NCBI RefSeq assembly: GCF_000021325.1
Contig: NC_011365.1
Coordinates: forward strand, 2,260,001 to 2,324,000
Direction of reading: 5' to 3'
Length of the DNA stretch: 64,000 bases
From: Gluconacetobacter diazotrophicus PA1 5
Lineage (GTDB): Bacteria; Pseudomonadota; Alphaproteobacteria; Acetobacterales; Acetobacteraceae
Position 1 is the first letter of the stretch; each line of letters begins with the position of its first letter. Of this stretch, positions 31,622 to 41,140 are shown piece after piece. A program made the translations under genes and the position numbers. The notes under the pieces were generated by a model. The model worked only from the letters and a program-made list of their open reading frames with translations, searched no databases and was not told the origin of the DNA.

Positions 31622-32217
31622 TGGACGATCACATCCAGAACAAGCATCTCGTCCCGATGGATAATGGGCAGCGGCGTCGGCCCCAGGACGGTGATGGCCC
31701 CGGGCGCCAGCCCGGCGACGCCGGGATCGGAGACGGGGACGATATCGACTTCGCCGGAAATGCGGATGGGCAGCAGGACGGTGCGCGGCTGCGCGGTCAG
31801 CGGCACGGTCTGCGTGATGCCGCCCGAGCTGAGGGTGACGACCCCGCCGGTCCCGCCCTGGTCGTAGATCGGCATGCGCACCAGCCGGTATTCGCGCTTG
31901 CGGATGCCGGCCAGGATGCGCGCCTGCTGGTCGGGCGTCAGCCCCGACTGCTGCAGCGCGCGCGGCGCATTGTCGGGCGAGATCATGGCGAATTGCTGCG
32001 TGCTGTTCAGCACATGGGCGCTTCCGGCGGCGCCTGCCGCGCCATCGGCGCTGATCGCGGGGGCGGGGGCCGGCTGGGCCTGTTCATGGGCCATGCGGGC
32101 GCTGAAGCCGGCAATGACGATCACGCCGGCCGCCAGTCCGTACCACAGCGGCCGGGCCTTGCCGGGGCCGGCTTCGTCGGGGGTTGCGCGGGGCTCGGGA
32201 TCGGGCGTCGGCCTCAT
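31618..32217 (-). CDS. Uncharacterised single-pass envelope protein, first gene of AAA+ operon
   Basis: I do not recognise this 199-residue protein. A short charged cytoplasmic tail is followed by one membrane segment (about residues 23-40, PLWYGLAAGVIVIAGF), a low-complexity Ala/Pro stretch, then a domain of about 120 residues rich in beta-type sequence (VVTLSSGGITQTVPL, RTVLLPIRISGEVDIVPVSD, IIHRDEMLVLDVIVQ). The orientation suggests a periplasmic beta domain. ATG 32217 was chosen; the TTG at 32253 would add 12 residues. Its stop overlaps the AAA+ start, so the two are made together. Confidence 0.7.
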   Translation of the reverse strand: MRPTPDPEPRATPDEAGPGKARPLWYGLAAGVIVIAGFSARMAHEQAQPAPAPAISADGAAGAAGSAHVLNSTQQFAMISPDNAPRALQQSGLTPDQQARILAGIRKREYRLVRMPIYDQGGTGGVVTLSSGGITQTVPLTAQPRTVLLPIRISGEVDIVPVSDPGVAGLAPGAITVLGPTPLPIIHRDEMLVLDVIVQ

Positions 32218-32337
32218 TCCGGCATCATGCGTTTGGCCCGTGCCACGGTGCAAGTATCGAAACGGCGATGTGATTGTAATGTAATGTACCGCGCCGCCAC
32301 GCCGCCCGCGCGCCCGGCGGGGGGATGTACGGGCACC

Positions 32338-32366
32338 TTGCGAAACCTTCCGTTGTGTCCTATATC
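32338..32366 (+). promoter_or_regulatory. Candidate promoter of rimP-nusA-infB operon
   Basis: TTGCGA (32338-32343), a 17-base spacer and TATATC (32361-32366) fit a vegetative promoter with four of six matches in each box. Transcription would start near 32373, leaving a leader of about 55 bases that contains the hairpin at 32400-32424. Confidence 0.5.
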
Positions 32367-32399
32367 GACCTCATTCCTTCATCTTCCGCTTTTTTGGGG

Positions 32400-32429
32400 G
32401 GTGGCCTGACCGGCCGCCTTTTTTGTTTT
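32400..32429 (+). terminator. Intrinsic terminator abutting rimP start codon (candidate attenuator)
   Basis: GGTGGCC (32400-32406) pairs with GGCCGCC (32412-32418; one G-U pair) around TGACC, followed by six Ts, a G and four Ts. The T-tract runs into the TTG start of rimP at 32428. It lies downstream of the candidate rimP promoter, so it may control read-through into the nusA operon rather than end an upstream gene; the nearest upstream gene points the other way. Confidence 0.7.
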
Positions 32430-33051
32430 GGACGCAGACCTTCCCTACCTGACCGGCCTGGACGCCAAGGTGGCCGCCATCGTGGCGCCCGTCCTGGCCG
32501 ACATGGGATTCGAACTGGTCCGGGTGGCGATCCTGGGCCGGGAAAGCCCGACCGTGCAGATCATGGCCGACCGTGCCGACGGCACGCTGATCGCGATCGA
32601 GGATTGCGAGCAGATCAGCCACGCGGTGGGCGCGGTGCTGGATGTCGAGGACCCGCTGCCCGGCGCCTGGACGCTCGAGGTCTCGTCGGCGGGAATCGAC
32701 CGTCCCCTGACGCGGGCGAAGGACTGGACGCGCTTCGCGGGCCACCTGGCGAAGGCCGAGGTGAATATCCCGATCGACGGCCGCAAGCGGTTTTCCGGCA
32801 TCCTGCTGGGGGCCGAGGACGGGTTCGGGCGCCTGCGCCTGGAAGACGGGACCGAGGTGGCGCTGCCGCTGTCGGACATGCGCCGCGCGCGGCTGGTCCT
32901 GACCGATGAATTGATCGCGGCCAGTGCCCATATGATGCGCGCGCCCGGTGGGGCCCCGGAAGAGGGCGAGGAAGATACTACGGAAGCGGCCCCCGAAGGG
33001 GCCGGAAAATCCCCGAAGCCCGGCCGGCGGCCGGCGCGCAAGACTCACTGA
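32428..33051 (+). CDS. rimP: Ribosome maturation factor RimP
   Basis: This 207-residue 30S maturation factor has the N-terminal domain ([19 protein letters not shown], then [20 protein letters not shown] and [12 protein letters not shown]) and a C-terminal SH3-like domain ([20 protein letters not shown]). The last about 35 residues are a charged extension. The TTG start at 32428 has no ribosome site because the terminator T-run precedes it; GTG 32470 would cut into the first conserved helix, so TTG is preferred but uncertain. First gene of rimP-nusA-ylxR-infB-rbfA. Confidence 0.94.
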   Translation: MDADLPYLTGLDAKVAAIVAPVLADMGFELVRVAILGRESPTVQIMADRADGTLIAIEDCEQISHAVGAVLDVEDPLPGAWTLEVSSAGIDRPLTRAKDWTRFAGHLAKAEVNIPIDGRKRFSGILLGAEDGFGRLRLEDGTEVALPLSDMRRARLVLTDELIAASAHMMRAPGGAPEEGEEDTTEAAPEGAGKSPKPGRRPARKTH

Positions 33052-33069
33052 GACGTCCTGGAGGCTCTG

Positions 33070-34641
33070 ATGGATACGTCCGTTTCCCGTCCCGAACTGC
33101 TGCTGGTGGCCGATGCCGTCGCGCGTGAGAAGGCGATCGACCGGGAGGAGGTTCTGGAGGCGATGGAACAGGCCATCCAGAAGGCCGGCCGCGCCAAGTA
33201 CGGGCACGAAAAGGATATCCGCGCGACCATCGACCGCAAGACCGGCGACGTCCGCCTGTCCCGCTGGACCGAGGCCGTCGAGGAGGTGGAGAACGAGGAA
33301 ACCCAGATCCCGCTCCACATCGCCCGCAAGTTCAAGCCCGAGATCCAGCTGGGCGAACATCTGGTCGATCCGCTGCCGCCGATCGATTTCGGCCGCATCG
33401 CGGCGCAGACCGCCAAGCAGGTGATCGTCCAGCGCGTGCGCGAATACGAGCGCAAGCGCCAGTATGACGAATTCAAGGACCGCGTGGGCGAGATCGTGAA
33501 CGGCACGGTCAAGCGCACCGAATACGGAAACCTGATGGTCGAGATCGGCAGTTCCGAGGCGCTGCTGCGCCGGGACGAGCTGATCCCCCGCGAAAGCTTC
33601 CGCAATTCGGACCGCGTGCGCGCCTATATCTATGATGTGCGTGACGAGCCGCGCGGGCCGCAGATCTTCCTGTCGCGCACCCATCCCGCCTTCCTGGCGA
33701 AGCTGTTCGCTCAGGAAGTGCCGGAAATCTACGACGGCATCATCGAAATCAAGGCCGTCGCCCGCGACCCGGGATCGCGCGCCAAGATGGCGGTGATTTC
33801 CCGCGACGCGTCGATCGACCCGGTGGGCGCCTGCGTGGGCATGCGCGGATCGCGCGTCCAGGCGGTGGTGCAGGAACTGCAGGGCGAGAAGATCGACATC
33901 ATTCCCTGGAGCCCGCAGGCCGCGACCTTCGTGGTCAACGCGCTGGCGCCGGCGGAAGTGACCAAGGTCGTGATGGACGAGGAAGCTGGCCGGGTCGAGG
34001 TCGTGGTGCCTGACGAGCAGCTCAGCCTGGCGATCGGCCGGCGCGGGCAGAATGTCCGCCTGGCCAGCCAGCTCACCCGCTGGGACATCGACATCCTGAC
34101 CGAGGCCGAGGAATCGGAACGCCGGCAGGAAGAATTCCGCCGTCGCAGCGGCCTGTTCGTCGAGGCGCTGGACGTGGACGACGTCATCGCCGGCCTGCTG
34201 GTGACCGAAGGCTTCCATTCGATCGAGGAACTGGCCTATGCCGACCCCGACGAACTGGCCGAGATCGAGGGCTTCGACGAGGACGTGGCCGGCGAACTGG
34301 TCCGCCGGGCCGAGGGCTTCCTGGCCCGGCGCGAGGACGAGCTGGACGAGAAGCGGCGCGGCCTCGGGGTGTCGGACGATGTCGCGGCGCTGGGCGTGTT
34401 CTCGAACCAGATGCTGGTGACGCTGGGCGAGAAGGGTGTGAAGTCGCTGGACGACCTGGCCGACCTGGCGGGCGACGAACTGGTCGAGATCCTGGGCGGC
34501 GAGGTCATCGACGAGGAAGCGGCGAACGAGATCATCATGGCCGCCCGCGCGCACTGGTTCGAAGGCGAGGAAGCCGCCGGGGAAGCCGCCCGAGAAGCTT
34601 CTGGGGAGACGGCCGAAGGCCGGGAGGCGTCGGACGTCTGA
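33070..34641 (+). CDS. nusA: Transcription termination/antitermination factor NusA
   Basis: This 523-residue RNA polymerase-binding factor has the NusA N-terminal domain (about residues 1-130), the S1 domain (about 135-200, GEIVNGTVKRTEYGNLMVEIG), KH1 and KH2 (about 230-345, including DPVGACVGMRGSRVQAVVQE and LAIGRRGQNVRLASQL), and C-terminal helix-hairpin-helix repeats (GFHSIEELAYADPDELAEIE). It follows rimP by 18 bases with GGAGG just upstream. In E. coli NusA represses its own operon, which makes the leader terminator notable. Confidence 0.98.
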   Translation: MDTSVSRPELLLVADAVAREKAIDREEVLEAMEQAIQKAGRAKYGHEKDIRATIDRKTGDVRLSRWTEAVEEVENEETQIPLHIARKFKPEIQLGEHLVDPLPPIDFGRIAAQTAKQVIVQRVREYERKRQYDEFKDRVGEIVNGTVKRTEYGNLMVEIGSSEALLRRDELIPRESFRNSDRVRAYIYDVRDEPRGPQIFLSRTHPAFLAKLFAQEVPEIYDGIIEIKAVARDPGSRAKMAVISRDASIDPVGACVGMRGSRVQAVVQELQGEKIDIIPWSPQAATFVVNALAPAEVTKVVMDEEAGRVEVVVPDEQLSLAIGRRGQNVRLASQLTRWDIDILTEAEESERRQEEFRRRSGLFVEALDVDDVIAGLLVTEGFHSIEELAYADPDELAEIEGFDEDVAGELVRRAEGFLARREDELDEKRRGLGVSDDVAALGVFSNQMLVTLGEKGVKSLDDLADLAGDELVEILGGEVIDEEAANEIIMAARAHWFEGEEAAGEAAREASGETAEGREASDV

Positions 34642-34666
34642 TCACGAAGCCGCACCCGACCGGGCG

Positions 34667-35314
34667 ATGCGAGACATGGAAACGGATGCCGACCAGGACA
34701 GGGATGACGAACGCGGGCCGCTGCGGCGCTGCATCGTCACCCGCGACCGGGCGGCGCCCGAGACGATGCTGCGTTTCGTGCTGTCACCTGACCGGATTGT
34801 GACGCCCGATCTTTCCGCGCGTCTGCCCGGACGGGGAATCTGGTTGAGCGCGCGGCGGGATGTGCTAGAAACGGCGCGGACACGGGGGGCATTCGCACGC
34901 GCCGCCCGTGGGCAGGTCGTCGTTCCGCCCGACCTGGACAAGATCCTGGAAGCCGGACTGGTGCGCCGGATGCTGGAAACGGTGGGACTCGCACGGCGGG
35001 CCGGTCAGGTGACCTACGGCTTCGCCAAGGTGCGGGAATGGATAACGGGCGGTCGCGCCGGTCTGATCATTCAGGCCGAGGACGGCAGCCCGGACGAGAG
35101 GACGAGGTTGTTGTCCGGCGCACGGGACCTTCCGATAGCGGTTGTTCCTACGGCGGCGGGTCTGGGGGCGGCATTCGGCCGTGACCATGTCGTGCACGCG
35201 GCGATGTCGTGTGGCGAACTGGCACGTCGTGTCCGCGTCGATAATGAACGTTATGCGGGGCTGTCCGGCAGGGCGGTCCCGGGTTCGGCGGACCGATCCA
35301 CCGAACTTGGGTGA
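34667..35314 (+). CDS. YlxR RNA-binding protein with L7Ae-like C-terminal half
   Basis: This 215-residue protein combines an N-terminal YlxR (DUF448) domain (about residues 18-95: GPLRRCIVTRDRAAPETMLR, LPGRGIWLSARRDVLE) with a C-terminal domain like the ribosomal L7Ae/YlxQ type (from about residue 100: GLARRAGQVTYGFAKVREWI, then HVVHAAMS). In Bacillus the two are separate genes between nusA and infB; here they are fused, as in many alphaproteobacteria. Both are nucleic-acid-binding; the exact target is unknown. Start at ATG 34667; ATG 34676 is possible. Confidence 0.88.
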   Translation: MRDMETDADQDRDDERGPLRRCIVTRDRAAPETMLRFVLSPDRIVTPDLSARLPGRGIWLSARRDVLETARTRGAFARAARGQVVVPPDLDKILEAGLVRRMLETVGLARRAGQVTYGFAKVREWITGGRAGLIIQAEDGSPDERTRLLSGARDLPIAVVPTAAGLGAAFGRDHVVHAAMSCGELARRVRVDNERYAGLSGRAVPGSADRSTELG

Positions 35315-35326
35315 ACAGGCGGGTAC

Positions 35327-38050
35327 ATGAGCGAAGGCAACGATCAGGATCAGGGTAAGGGACGCTTGTCCTTGCGGCCGGCGGGCCGGAAGGATGTCGG
35401 ACGGACGGTTGATGCCGGTTCCGTGCGGCAGAGTTTCAGCCATGGTCGTTCGAAGGTGGTGCAGGTCGAGGTGCGCAAGAAGCGCGGCCCCGGTCCGGCC
35501 CCCGCGGGCAGCGGCTCCGGTTCGTCCGGTGGCGGGCGCGCCGGCGGGCGGGGCGGCAGTGGTGGCCGGGCGCTGACGGCGTCCGAACTGGCCACCCGCC
35601 AGCGCGTGCTGGAAGAACAGCGGGCCGAGGCCGTCCGGCGCGAGCAGGAACGGCGCGAACAGGAAAAGATCATGATCCTGTCCGCGGCCGAGGAAGCGCG
35701 CCGGCGGGACGAGGAAGCGCGCCGCGCGGCCGAGGACGAGGTCCGCGAGAAGGAAGAGGCCGCCGCCCGCGCCCGTGAGGAAGAGGCCGAGCGCCGCGCC
35801 AGCGCGCAGGCCCACGGCCAGGCGGGGACCCCGTCCCGGGCCGAGCCCGAGCCCGAAAGCAGCGGACCGGTCGTGTCGGCGGTGCCGATTCCCGGCGCGG
35901 TCACGCTGGCCCCGCCGATGGAGCGCCTGCGCCCGCTGGCCGAACGCGCCATCATGCCGGCCCGCCCGGTCACGCCCAGCCGTCCGGCGACGCCGGCCGC
36001 GACCCCGCAGGCCCCGGGCGAGACCCTGCGCCTGCGCACCGGCCGCGTTGGAGAGGCAGAGGACGATCGCCGTCCGGCGCGCCGTCCCGGCGGCGGCATC
36101 GCCCCGGGGCGCAAGCCGTCCGGCGCGTCGCCCAAGAAGGGTGGCGACAGCCGCCGTTCGGGCCGCATCGACGTGCAGGCCGCGATCGAGGGTGACGACG
36201 ACAAGACGCGTTCGCTGGCCTCGGTCCGGCGCCAGCGCGAACGCGAACGCCGCCAGGCGGAACTGGAGCGCCTGCGCGCCGACCAGGTCCGCGTGGTGCG
36301 TGACGTCATCCTGCCCGAGACGATCACGGTGCAGGAACTGGCGAACCGCATGGCCGCCCGCCAGGGCGAGGTCATCAAGGCCCTGATGAAGATGGGCGTG
36401 ATGGCGACCGTGACCCAGTCGCTGGATGCCGATACCGCCGAACTGGTGGTCCAGGAATTCGGCCACCGTGTCCGCCGCGTCGCCGACAGCGACGTCGAAA
36501 TCGGCATCGAGGGGATCGAGGACCAGCCGGAAGACCTGCTGCCGCGTCCGCCGGTCGTCACCGTCATGGGCCATGTCGACCACGGCAAGACGTCGCTGCT
36601 GGACGCGCTGCGCACGACCGACGTCGCGGCGGCCGAAGCCGGCGGCATCACGCAGCATATCGGCGCCTATCAGGTGACGTTGCCCTCCGGGTCGAAGATC
36701 ACCTTCATCGACACTCCGGGTCACGAGGCGTTCACCGCCATGCGTGCCCGCGGCGCCTCGGTGACGGACGTGGTCGTGCTGGTCGTGGCGGCGGATGACG
36801 GCGTGATGCCGCAGACGATCGAGGCGATCCGGCATGCCAAGGCCGCGAACGCCCCGATCATCGTCGCCATCAACAAGTGCGACAAGCCGGGTGCGAACCC
36901 CGAGCGCGTGCGCCAGGAACTGCTGTCGCACGAGATCGTGGTCGAATCGATGGGCGGCGACACCCAGGATGTCGAGGTCTCGGCGCTGAAGCGCACCGGG
37001 TTGGACAAGCTGGAAGAAGCGATCCTGCTGCAGGCGGAAATGCTCGACCTGCGGGCCAATCCGGACCGCGTGGCCGAGGGCTCGGTGATCGAAAGCCGTC
37101 TGGATCGCGGTCGCGGTCCGGTGGCGACCGTGCTGGTCCAGAAGGGCACGCTGCGGCGTGGCGACATCGTGGTGGCCGGCGCCGAATGGGGCCGCGTCCG
37201 TGCGATGCTGGACGATCGCGGCCGGCAGATCCAGGAAGCGGCGCCCGCCATGCCGGTGGAAATCCTCGGCATCGCCGGGGTGCCGGGTGCCGGCGAGCCG
37301 TTCGTGGTGGTGGATAACGAGAATCGCGCCCGCGAAATCTCGGAATTCCGCCAGCGCGTGATCCGCGACCGCACGGCGGCCGGCCAGACCGCCGCCCGCG
37401 GCACGCTGGACCAGATGCTGGCCCGCATCCAGGCCGGCGCGCAGAAGGAAGTCGCCGTCCTGATCAAGGCCGACGTCCAGGGTTCGGCCGAGGCGCTGCA
37501 GGCCACGGTGCTGAAGCTGGAGCATGAGGAGGTCAAGGTCCGCGTGCTGACGGCCGGCGTCGGCCAGATCACCGAAAGCGACGTGCAGCTCGCCAAGGCG
37601 TCGGATGCGGTCATCATCGCGTTCAACGTCCGCGCCACGACGCAGGCCCGCGAACTGGCCCAGCGCGAAGGCGTGGATATCCGCTACTACTCGATCATCT
37701 ATCAGGTCGCGGACGACGTCGAACAACTGGTCAAGGGCAAGGTGGCGCCGAAGCACCGCGAGAAGTTCCTCGGCTATGCCGAGATCCGCAAGGTGTTCGA
37801 CATCACCAAGGTCGGCAAGGTCGCCGGCTGCTACGTCACCGAGGGCGTGGTCAAGCGCGGCTGCGGCGTGCGCCTGCTGCGTGACAACGTCGTCGTTCAT
37901 GAAGGCGAGCTCAGCCAGCTCAAGCGCTTCAAGGACGATGTCAAGGAAGTGGCGCGCGGCTACGAGTGCGGCCTGTCCTTCGCGGGTTACAACGACCTGC
38001 GCGAAGGCGACATGGTCGAGTGCTACGAGATGGAACTGGTTCCCGCATGA
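35327..38050 (+). CDS. infB: Translation initiation factor IF-2
   Basis: This 907-residue GTPase places fMet-tRNA on the ribosome. The first about 400 residues hold a basic start, a Gly-rich patch, a long Arg/Glu/Ala coiled-coil-like stretch and the IF2 N domain repeat ([20 protein letters not shown]). The GTPase motifs are G1 [14 protein letters not shown] (about residue 415), G3 DTPGHEAF and G4 NKCDKPG, followed by domains II to IV. The ATGA at its end overlaps rbfA. It follows the YlxR gene by 12 bases. Confidence 0.98.
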   Translation: MSEGNDQDQGKGRLSLRPAGRKDVGRTVDAGSVRQSFSHGRSKVVQVEVRKKRGPGPAPAGSGSGSSGGGRAGGRGGSGGRALTASELATRQRVLEEQRAEAVRREQERREQEKIMILSAAEEARRRDEEARRAAEDEVREKEEAAARAREEEAERRASAQAHGQAGTPSRAEPEPESSGPVVSAVPIPGAVTLAPPMERLRPLAERAIMPARPVTPSRPATPAATPQAPGETLRLRTGRVGEAEDDRRPARRPGGGIAPGRKPSGASPKKGGDSRRSGRIDVQAAIEGDDDKTRSLASVRRQRERERRQAELERLRADQVRVVRDVILPETITVQELANRMAARQGEVIKALMKMGVMATVTQSLDADTAELVVQEFGHRVRRVADSDVEIGIEGIEDQPEDLLPRPPVVTVMGHVDHGKTSLLDALRTTDVAAAEAGGITQHIGAYQVTLPSGSKITFIDTPGHEAFTAMRARGASVTDVVVLVVAADDGVMPQTIEAIRHAKAANAPIIVAINKCDKPGANPERVRQELLSHEIVVESMGGDTQDVEVSALKRTGLDKLEEAILLQAEMLDLRANPDRVAEGSVIESRLDRGRGPVATVLVQKGTLRRGDIVVAGAEWGRVRAMLDDRGRQIQEAAPAMPVEILGIAGVPGAGEPFVVVDNENRAREISEFRQRVIRDRTAAGQTAARGTLDQMLARIQAGAQKEVAVLIKADVQGSAEALQATVLKLEHEEVKVRVLTAGVGQITESDVQLAKASDAVIIAFNVRATTQARELAQREGVDIRYYSIIYQVADDVEQLVKGKVAPKHREKFLGYAEIRKVFDITKVGKVAGCYVTEGVVKRGCGVRLLRDNVVVHEGELSQLKRFKDDVKEVARGYECGLSFAGYNDLREGDMVECYEMELVPA

Positions 38051-38484
38051 GCCGTAACGCCTCACGCGGCAAGGTGAACACGGCGGGGCCGGCGGGGAAA
38101 CTCGCCGGCCATGCTGCTTCCGGGCCCACGCAACGCCAGTTGCGCGTGGGCGAGGAAGTGCGCCGCATGCTGGCCGACCTGTTCGCCCGCACGGAATTCC
38201 GCGATCCCGAGCTGGTCGATGTCCGCATCACGGTGACCGAGGTCCGGATCTCGCCCGACCTGAAGCACGCCACCGCCTTCGTCGCCCGGCTGGGCCGCAG
38301 CGACGTCGAAACCCTGCTGCCGGCGCTCAAGCGCGTGGCGCCGTTCCTGCGCTCGCGCCTGTCCACCGGCCTGCGCCTGCGGGGGGTGCCGGAAATCCAT
38401 TTCCAGCCGGACACCGCGCTGGATTACGCGATGGAAGTCGATGCGCTGCTGCGGCAGCCGGACGTCGCGCGGGATCTGGATTGA
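38047..38484 (+). CDS. rbfA: Ribosome-binding factor A
   Basis: This 145-residue KH-like factor helps mature the 5' end of 16S rRNA. Conserved parts are [62 protein letters not shown] and [10 protein letters not shown]. The ATG lies in the ATGA overlap with infB. The usual next gene truB is about 1.1 kb further on because an inverted MCE gene is inserted. Confidence 0.96.
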   Translation: MSRNASRGKVNTAGPAGKLAGHAASGPTQRQLRVGEEVRRMLADLFARTEFRDPELVDVRITVTEVRISPDLKHATAFVARLGRSDVETLLPALKRVAPFLRSRLSTGLRLRGVPEIHFQPDTALDYAMEVDALLRQPDVARDLD

Positions 38485-38517
38485 GCCTGAGCGGGCCTCG
38501 ACTTACCCCGGCACCGA

Positions 38518-39492
38518 CTACTTCCCCTCCCCGACCAGCAGAACCCCCGGCGTCCGACGCACGGTCCGGGCCGCGTCATGCAGCGCCGCGCCGGCGGCCG
38601 CGATGTCGCGCCCGGTCGTGGCCAGGTCTGTGCGCGCGGTATCGGCGTCCAGCGCGCGCAGATCGGCCTGTACCTGCCGCGCCTCCACTATCACGGCATG
38701 CGCTCCCCGGGCGACGGCGGACATGTCCGCACCCCGATCATGGACCTGACGCCGGGCGGTTGCCTGCAGGTGATCGATATCGGTGTGGGTGACGGCCCAG
38801 GCGCGGCCGGTCTGCGTCTCCGCCCGGTTCAGGGCGGCAGCGGTGGCGTGTGCCCGGTCGCGCACGTCCAGAAAGCCGGCGCGCATGGGTGGCAGGGTGG
38901 CATCCATCCGGGTGGCGATGTTCCGGCCGTCCGCCCGTGCCTGCTGCCATTGTGCCGCCATGGCGTGGATCGGCAGGGTGGCCAGAGTGCGGCGCAGCAC
39001 CTGCCAGTGGGATTCGCGGGCTGGGATTTCAATCAGATGTGACAGGCCGGGATGCGGCGGCGGGGACGGTCCGGGGGCGAAATCCAGGTCGATCCCGCTG
39101 CGTCCGACAACCAGGCTCTGGGAATGCAGGTGCGCCTGCAATCCGTCCCGCACCAGGTCGGCCAGGGCGATACGGCGCGGCCGGGACGTGCCGGGTGGCG
39201 GGATGACGCGGATCAGGTCGGGCCGGACGCGGATCGTGACCGGAATGATGGTCCGGCCCCGCGCGGGATCGGGCAGGACGTTCACCTGTTCGACCCGGCC
39301 CAGCGCCACGCCGCGGAATGTGACCGGCGCGCCGGCGCTCAGTCCCGGGACCGGGGTGTCGAAGACGACCAGCGCCCGTTCGGTCCGGGTCAGCAGGCCG
39401 AACCGCCCGAACGATCCCAGGATCGCGATCCCCGTTCCGATCCCGCACAAAATAAAGAGCAGGACGGCCAGTGCTGTCGGTTGCCGTGTCAT
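38518..39492 (-). CDS. MCE/MlaD-domain membrane protein
   Basis: This 324-residue protein has one N-terminal membrane anchor (TALAVLLFILCGIGTGIAILG) and a single MCE domain (ERALVVFDTPVPGLSAGAPVTFRGVALGRVEQV in the first 85 residues), then a helical periplasmic region. MCE proteins form hexameric rings that carry lipids between inner and outer membranes. No MlaE permease, MlaF ATPase or PqiA partner lies in the window, and the gene points against the surrounding rbfA-truB cluster. ATG 39492 was preferred to TTG 39543. Lipid transport is inferred from the domain. Confidence 0.8.
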   Translation of the reverse strand: MTRQPTALAVLLFILCGIGTGIAILGSFGRFGLLTRTERALVVFDTPVPGLSAGAPVTFRGVALGRVEQVNVLPDPARGRTIIPVTIRVRPDLIRVIPPPGTSRPRRIALADLVRDGLQAHLHSQSLVVGRSGIDLDFAPGPSPPPHPGLSHLIEIPARESHWQVLRRTLATLPIHAMAAQWQQARADGRNIATRMDATLPPMRAGFLDVRDRAHATAAALNRAETQTGRAWAVTHTDIDHLQATARRQVHDRGADMSAVARGAHAVIVEARQVQADLRALDADTARTDLATTGRDIAAAGAALHDAARTVRRTPGVLLVGEGK

Positions 39493-39617
39493 CCGGTCTG
39501 TTTTGATTACCCGTTCCGCCAAGGGAAACCTGGCATGGCACAATCCGGCATTGCTCCCTAGTCAGGGCTCGTCTACACGCACGCCTCTTCCGAGGTTCTG
39601 AAAAAAGGTTCTGCCCC

Positions 39618-40538
39618 ATGCGACGCAAGCGCGGACGCCCGATCGACGGCTGGCTGGTCATCGACAAGCCGTCGGGCATGACATCGACCGATGTCGTCAA
39701 CCGGGTGAAGCGCCTGTTCGACGCCCGCAAGGCGGGGCACGGCGGCACGCTGGACCCGCTGGCGACGGGGCTGCTGCCCATCGCCTTCGGCGCGGCCACC
39801 AAGACCGTGCCCTACATCATGGACGGCACCAAGCGCTATGAATTCACCCTGCGCCTGGGCGAGGCCCGCGACACCGACGACGCCGAGGGCGCGGTGATCG
39901 AAACGTCCGACGTCCGCCCGACCGACGATGCGTTCCGCGCGGCGCTGCCGGCCTTTCGCGGCGACATCATGCAGGTGCCCCCCATCTATTCCGCGATCAA
40001 GGTGGCGGGCGAGCGCGCCTATGACATGGCGCGCGAGGGCCGGGCCCCCGACCTGCCGCCCCGCCCGGCGCGGGTCGACCGGTTCGACCTGGTGGCGCGC
40101 CCGGACGCCGACACCGCGATCTTCGCCGTCGAATCCGGCAAGGGCGTCTATATGCGCTCGCTGGCGCGCGACATCGCGCGGGCATGCGGTACCGTGGGGC
40201 ACGTGGCGGCGCTGCGCCGGCTGCGGGTCGGCCCGTTTTCCGAGGCGGATGCAATTCTTCTGGACAAAATTGTCCCAAGCGACGACAACGCGCCTGCCTC
40301 ACCGGATCTGCTGCTTCCGGTCGCGACCGCGCTGGCCGACATCCCGGCGCTGGCCTTGACCCATGAAGAAGCGGATGCCCTGTCACACGGGCGGGCGGTC
40401 AGCCTGCTCGACCTGATGGGACGGATACCGGACGCCGTCGATCCCGCATGCGGGATCGTGCGGGGAATGGACGGGGCGCGCGTGATCGGGCTCTGCCGGC
40501 TGGAAGATGGCTGGCTGCGTCCGGACCGCATGCTTTAA
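39618..40538 (+). CDS. truB: tRNA pseudouridine-55 synthase
   Basis: This 306-residue enzyme makes psi-55 in the T-loop of tRNAs. The catalytic Asp lies in [18 protein letters not shown]; the opening [20 protein letters not shown] and the [17 protein letters not shown] block are standard, as is [16 protein letters not shown]. The C-terminal part ends with a PUA-like segment. It is followed by rpsO after 23 bases, as in E. coli. Confidence 0.97.
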   Translation: MRRKRGRPIDGWLVIDKPSGMTSTDVVNRVKRLFDARKAGHGGTLDPLATGLLPIAFGAATKTVPYIMDGTKRYEFTLRLGEARDTDDAEGAVIETSDVRPTDDAFRAALPAFRGDIMQVPPIYSAIKVAGERAYDMAREGRAPDLPPRPARVDRFDLVARPDADTAIFAVESGKGVYMRSLARDIARACGTVGHVAALRRLRVGPFSEADAILLDKIVPSDDNAPASPDLLLPVATALADIPALALTHEEADALSHGRAVSLLDLMGRIPDAVDPACGIVRGMDGARVIGLCRLEDGWLRPDRML

Positions 40539-40561
40539 CCGAATCTGATATGGAGAACACG

Positions 40562-40831
40562 ATGTCGATTACCGCAGAGCGCCGTACGGCGCTGATCGGC
40601 GAATACCAGACTGCCGCCACGGATACCGGCTCGCCGGAAGTCCAGGTCGCGCTGCTGAGCGAACGGATCACCAACCTGACCGAGCACCTGAAGACCCACG
40701 CGAAGGATTTCCATTCGCGTCGCGGCCTGCTGGTGATGGTCGGCAAGCGCCGTGGCCTGCTGGACTACCTGAAGCGCAAGGATCAGGCCCGGTACCAGAC
40801 CCTGATCGGCCGCCTGGGCCTGCGCCGCTGA
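40562..40831 (+). CDS. rpsO: 30S ribosomal protein S15
   Basis: This 89-residue primary 16S rRNA-binding protein has [43 protein letters not shown] and the terminal [13 protein letters not shown]. Length is exact for the family. ATG 40562 has GGAG 7 bases upstream; the open frame reaches upstream into truB but is not real there. Confidence 0.98.
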   Translation: MSITAERRTALIGEYQTAATDTGSPEVQVALLSERITNLTEHLKTHAKDFHSRRGLLVMVGKRRGLLDYLKRKDQARYQTLIGRLGLRR

Positions 40832-41140
40832 TCTGTCGCGCGATCGGGCGGGGCCGTGCGGTGCATGGCCGTGTGTGATCGCGCCGGTCCGTCCCGCCGG
40901 CGGGGTGGCTCGGCCGCCCCGCACCGGCTGGACGGCCACACCCGCCGCCCAATCGTGGGCCGGGCAACATGCTGCCGCCATGTCGGTGGAGACATCCGGA
41001 CCGGGTCGCAGCGTTTCAGGCCACATGGTGTATTGATGGGCAACCGTCATCGCTCCATGCCGTCCGAGACGCTGTCATTCCTCCCGTCGTCCGGGGACCT
41101 CCGACCCGCCTGGGCCGGCCGCCGGACAGGGAATGTCTGA
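40832..41140 (+). other. rpsO-pnp intergenic region with hairpin
   Basis: In this 309-bp leader, GCGGGGTGGC (40900-40909) pairs with GCCGCCCCGC (40913-40922; one G-U pair) around TCG. No T-tract follows, so it is not an intrinsic terminator. In E. coli an RNase III-cut stem lies in the pnp leader and mediates PNPase autocontrol; a similar role is possible here. AGGGA at 41124-41128 is the likely pnp ribosome site. I see no gene in this stretch. Confidence 0.5.

Noticed and set aside
34865-38065. Long open frame antisense to infB
   Set aside because: Same artefact: composition reflects the complement of infB codons, with no domain and no ribosome site.
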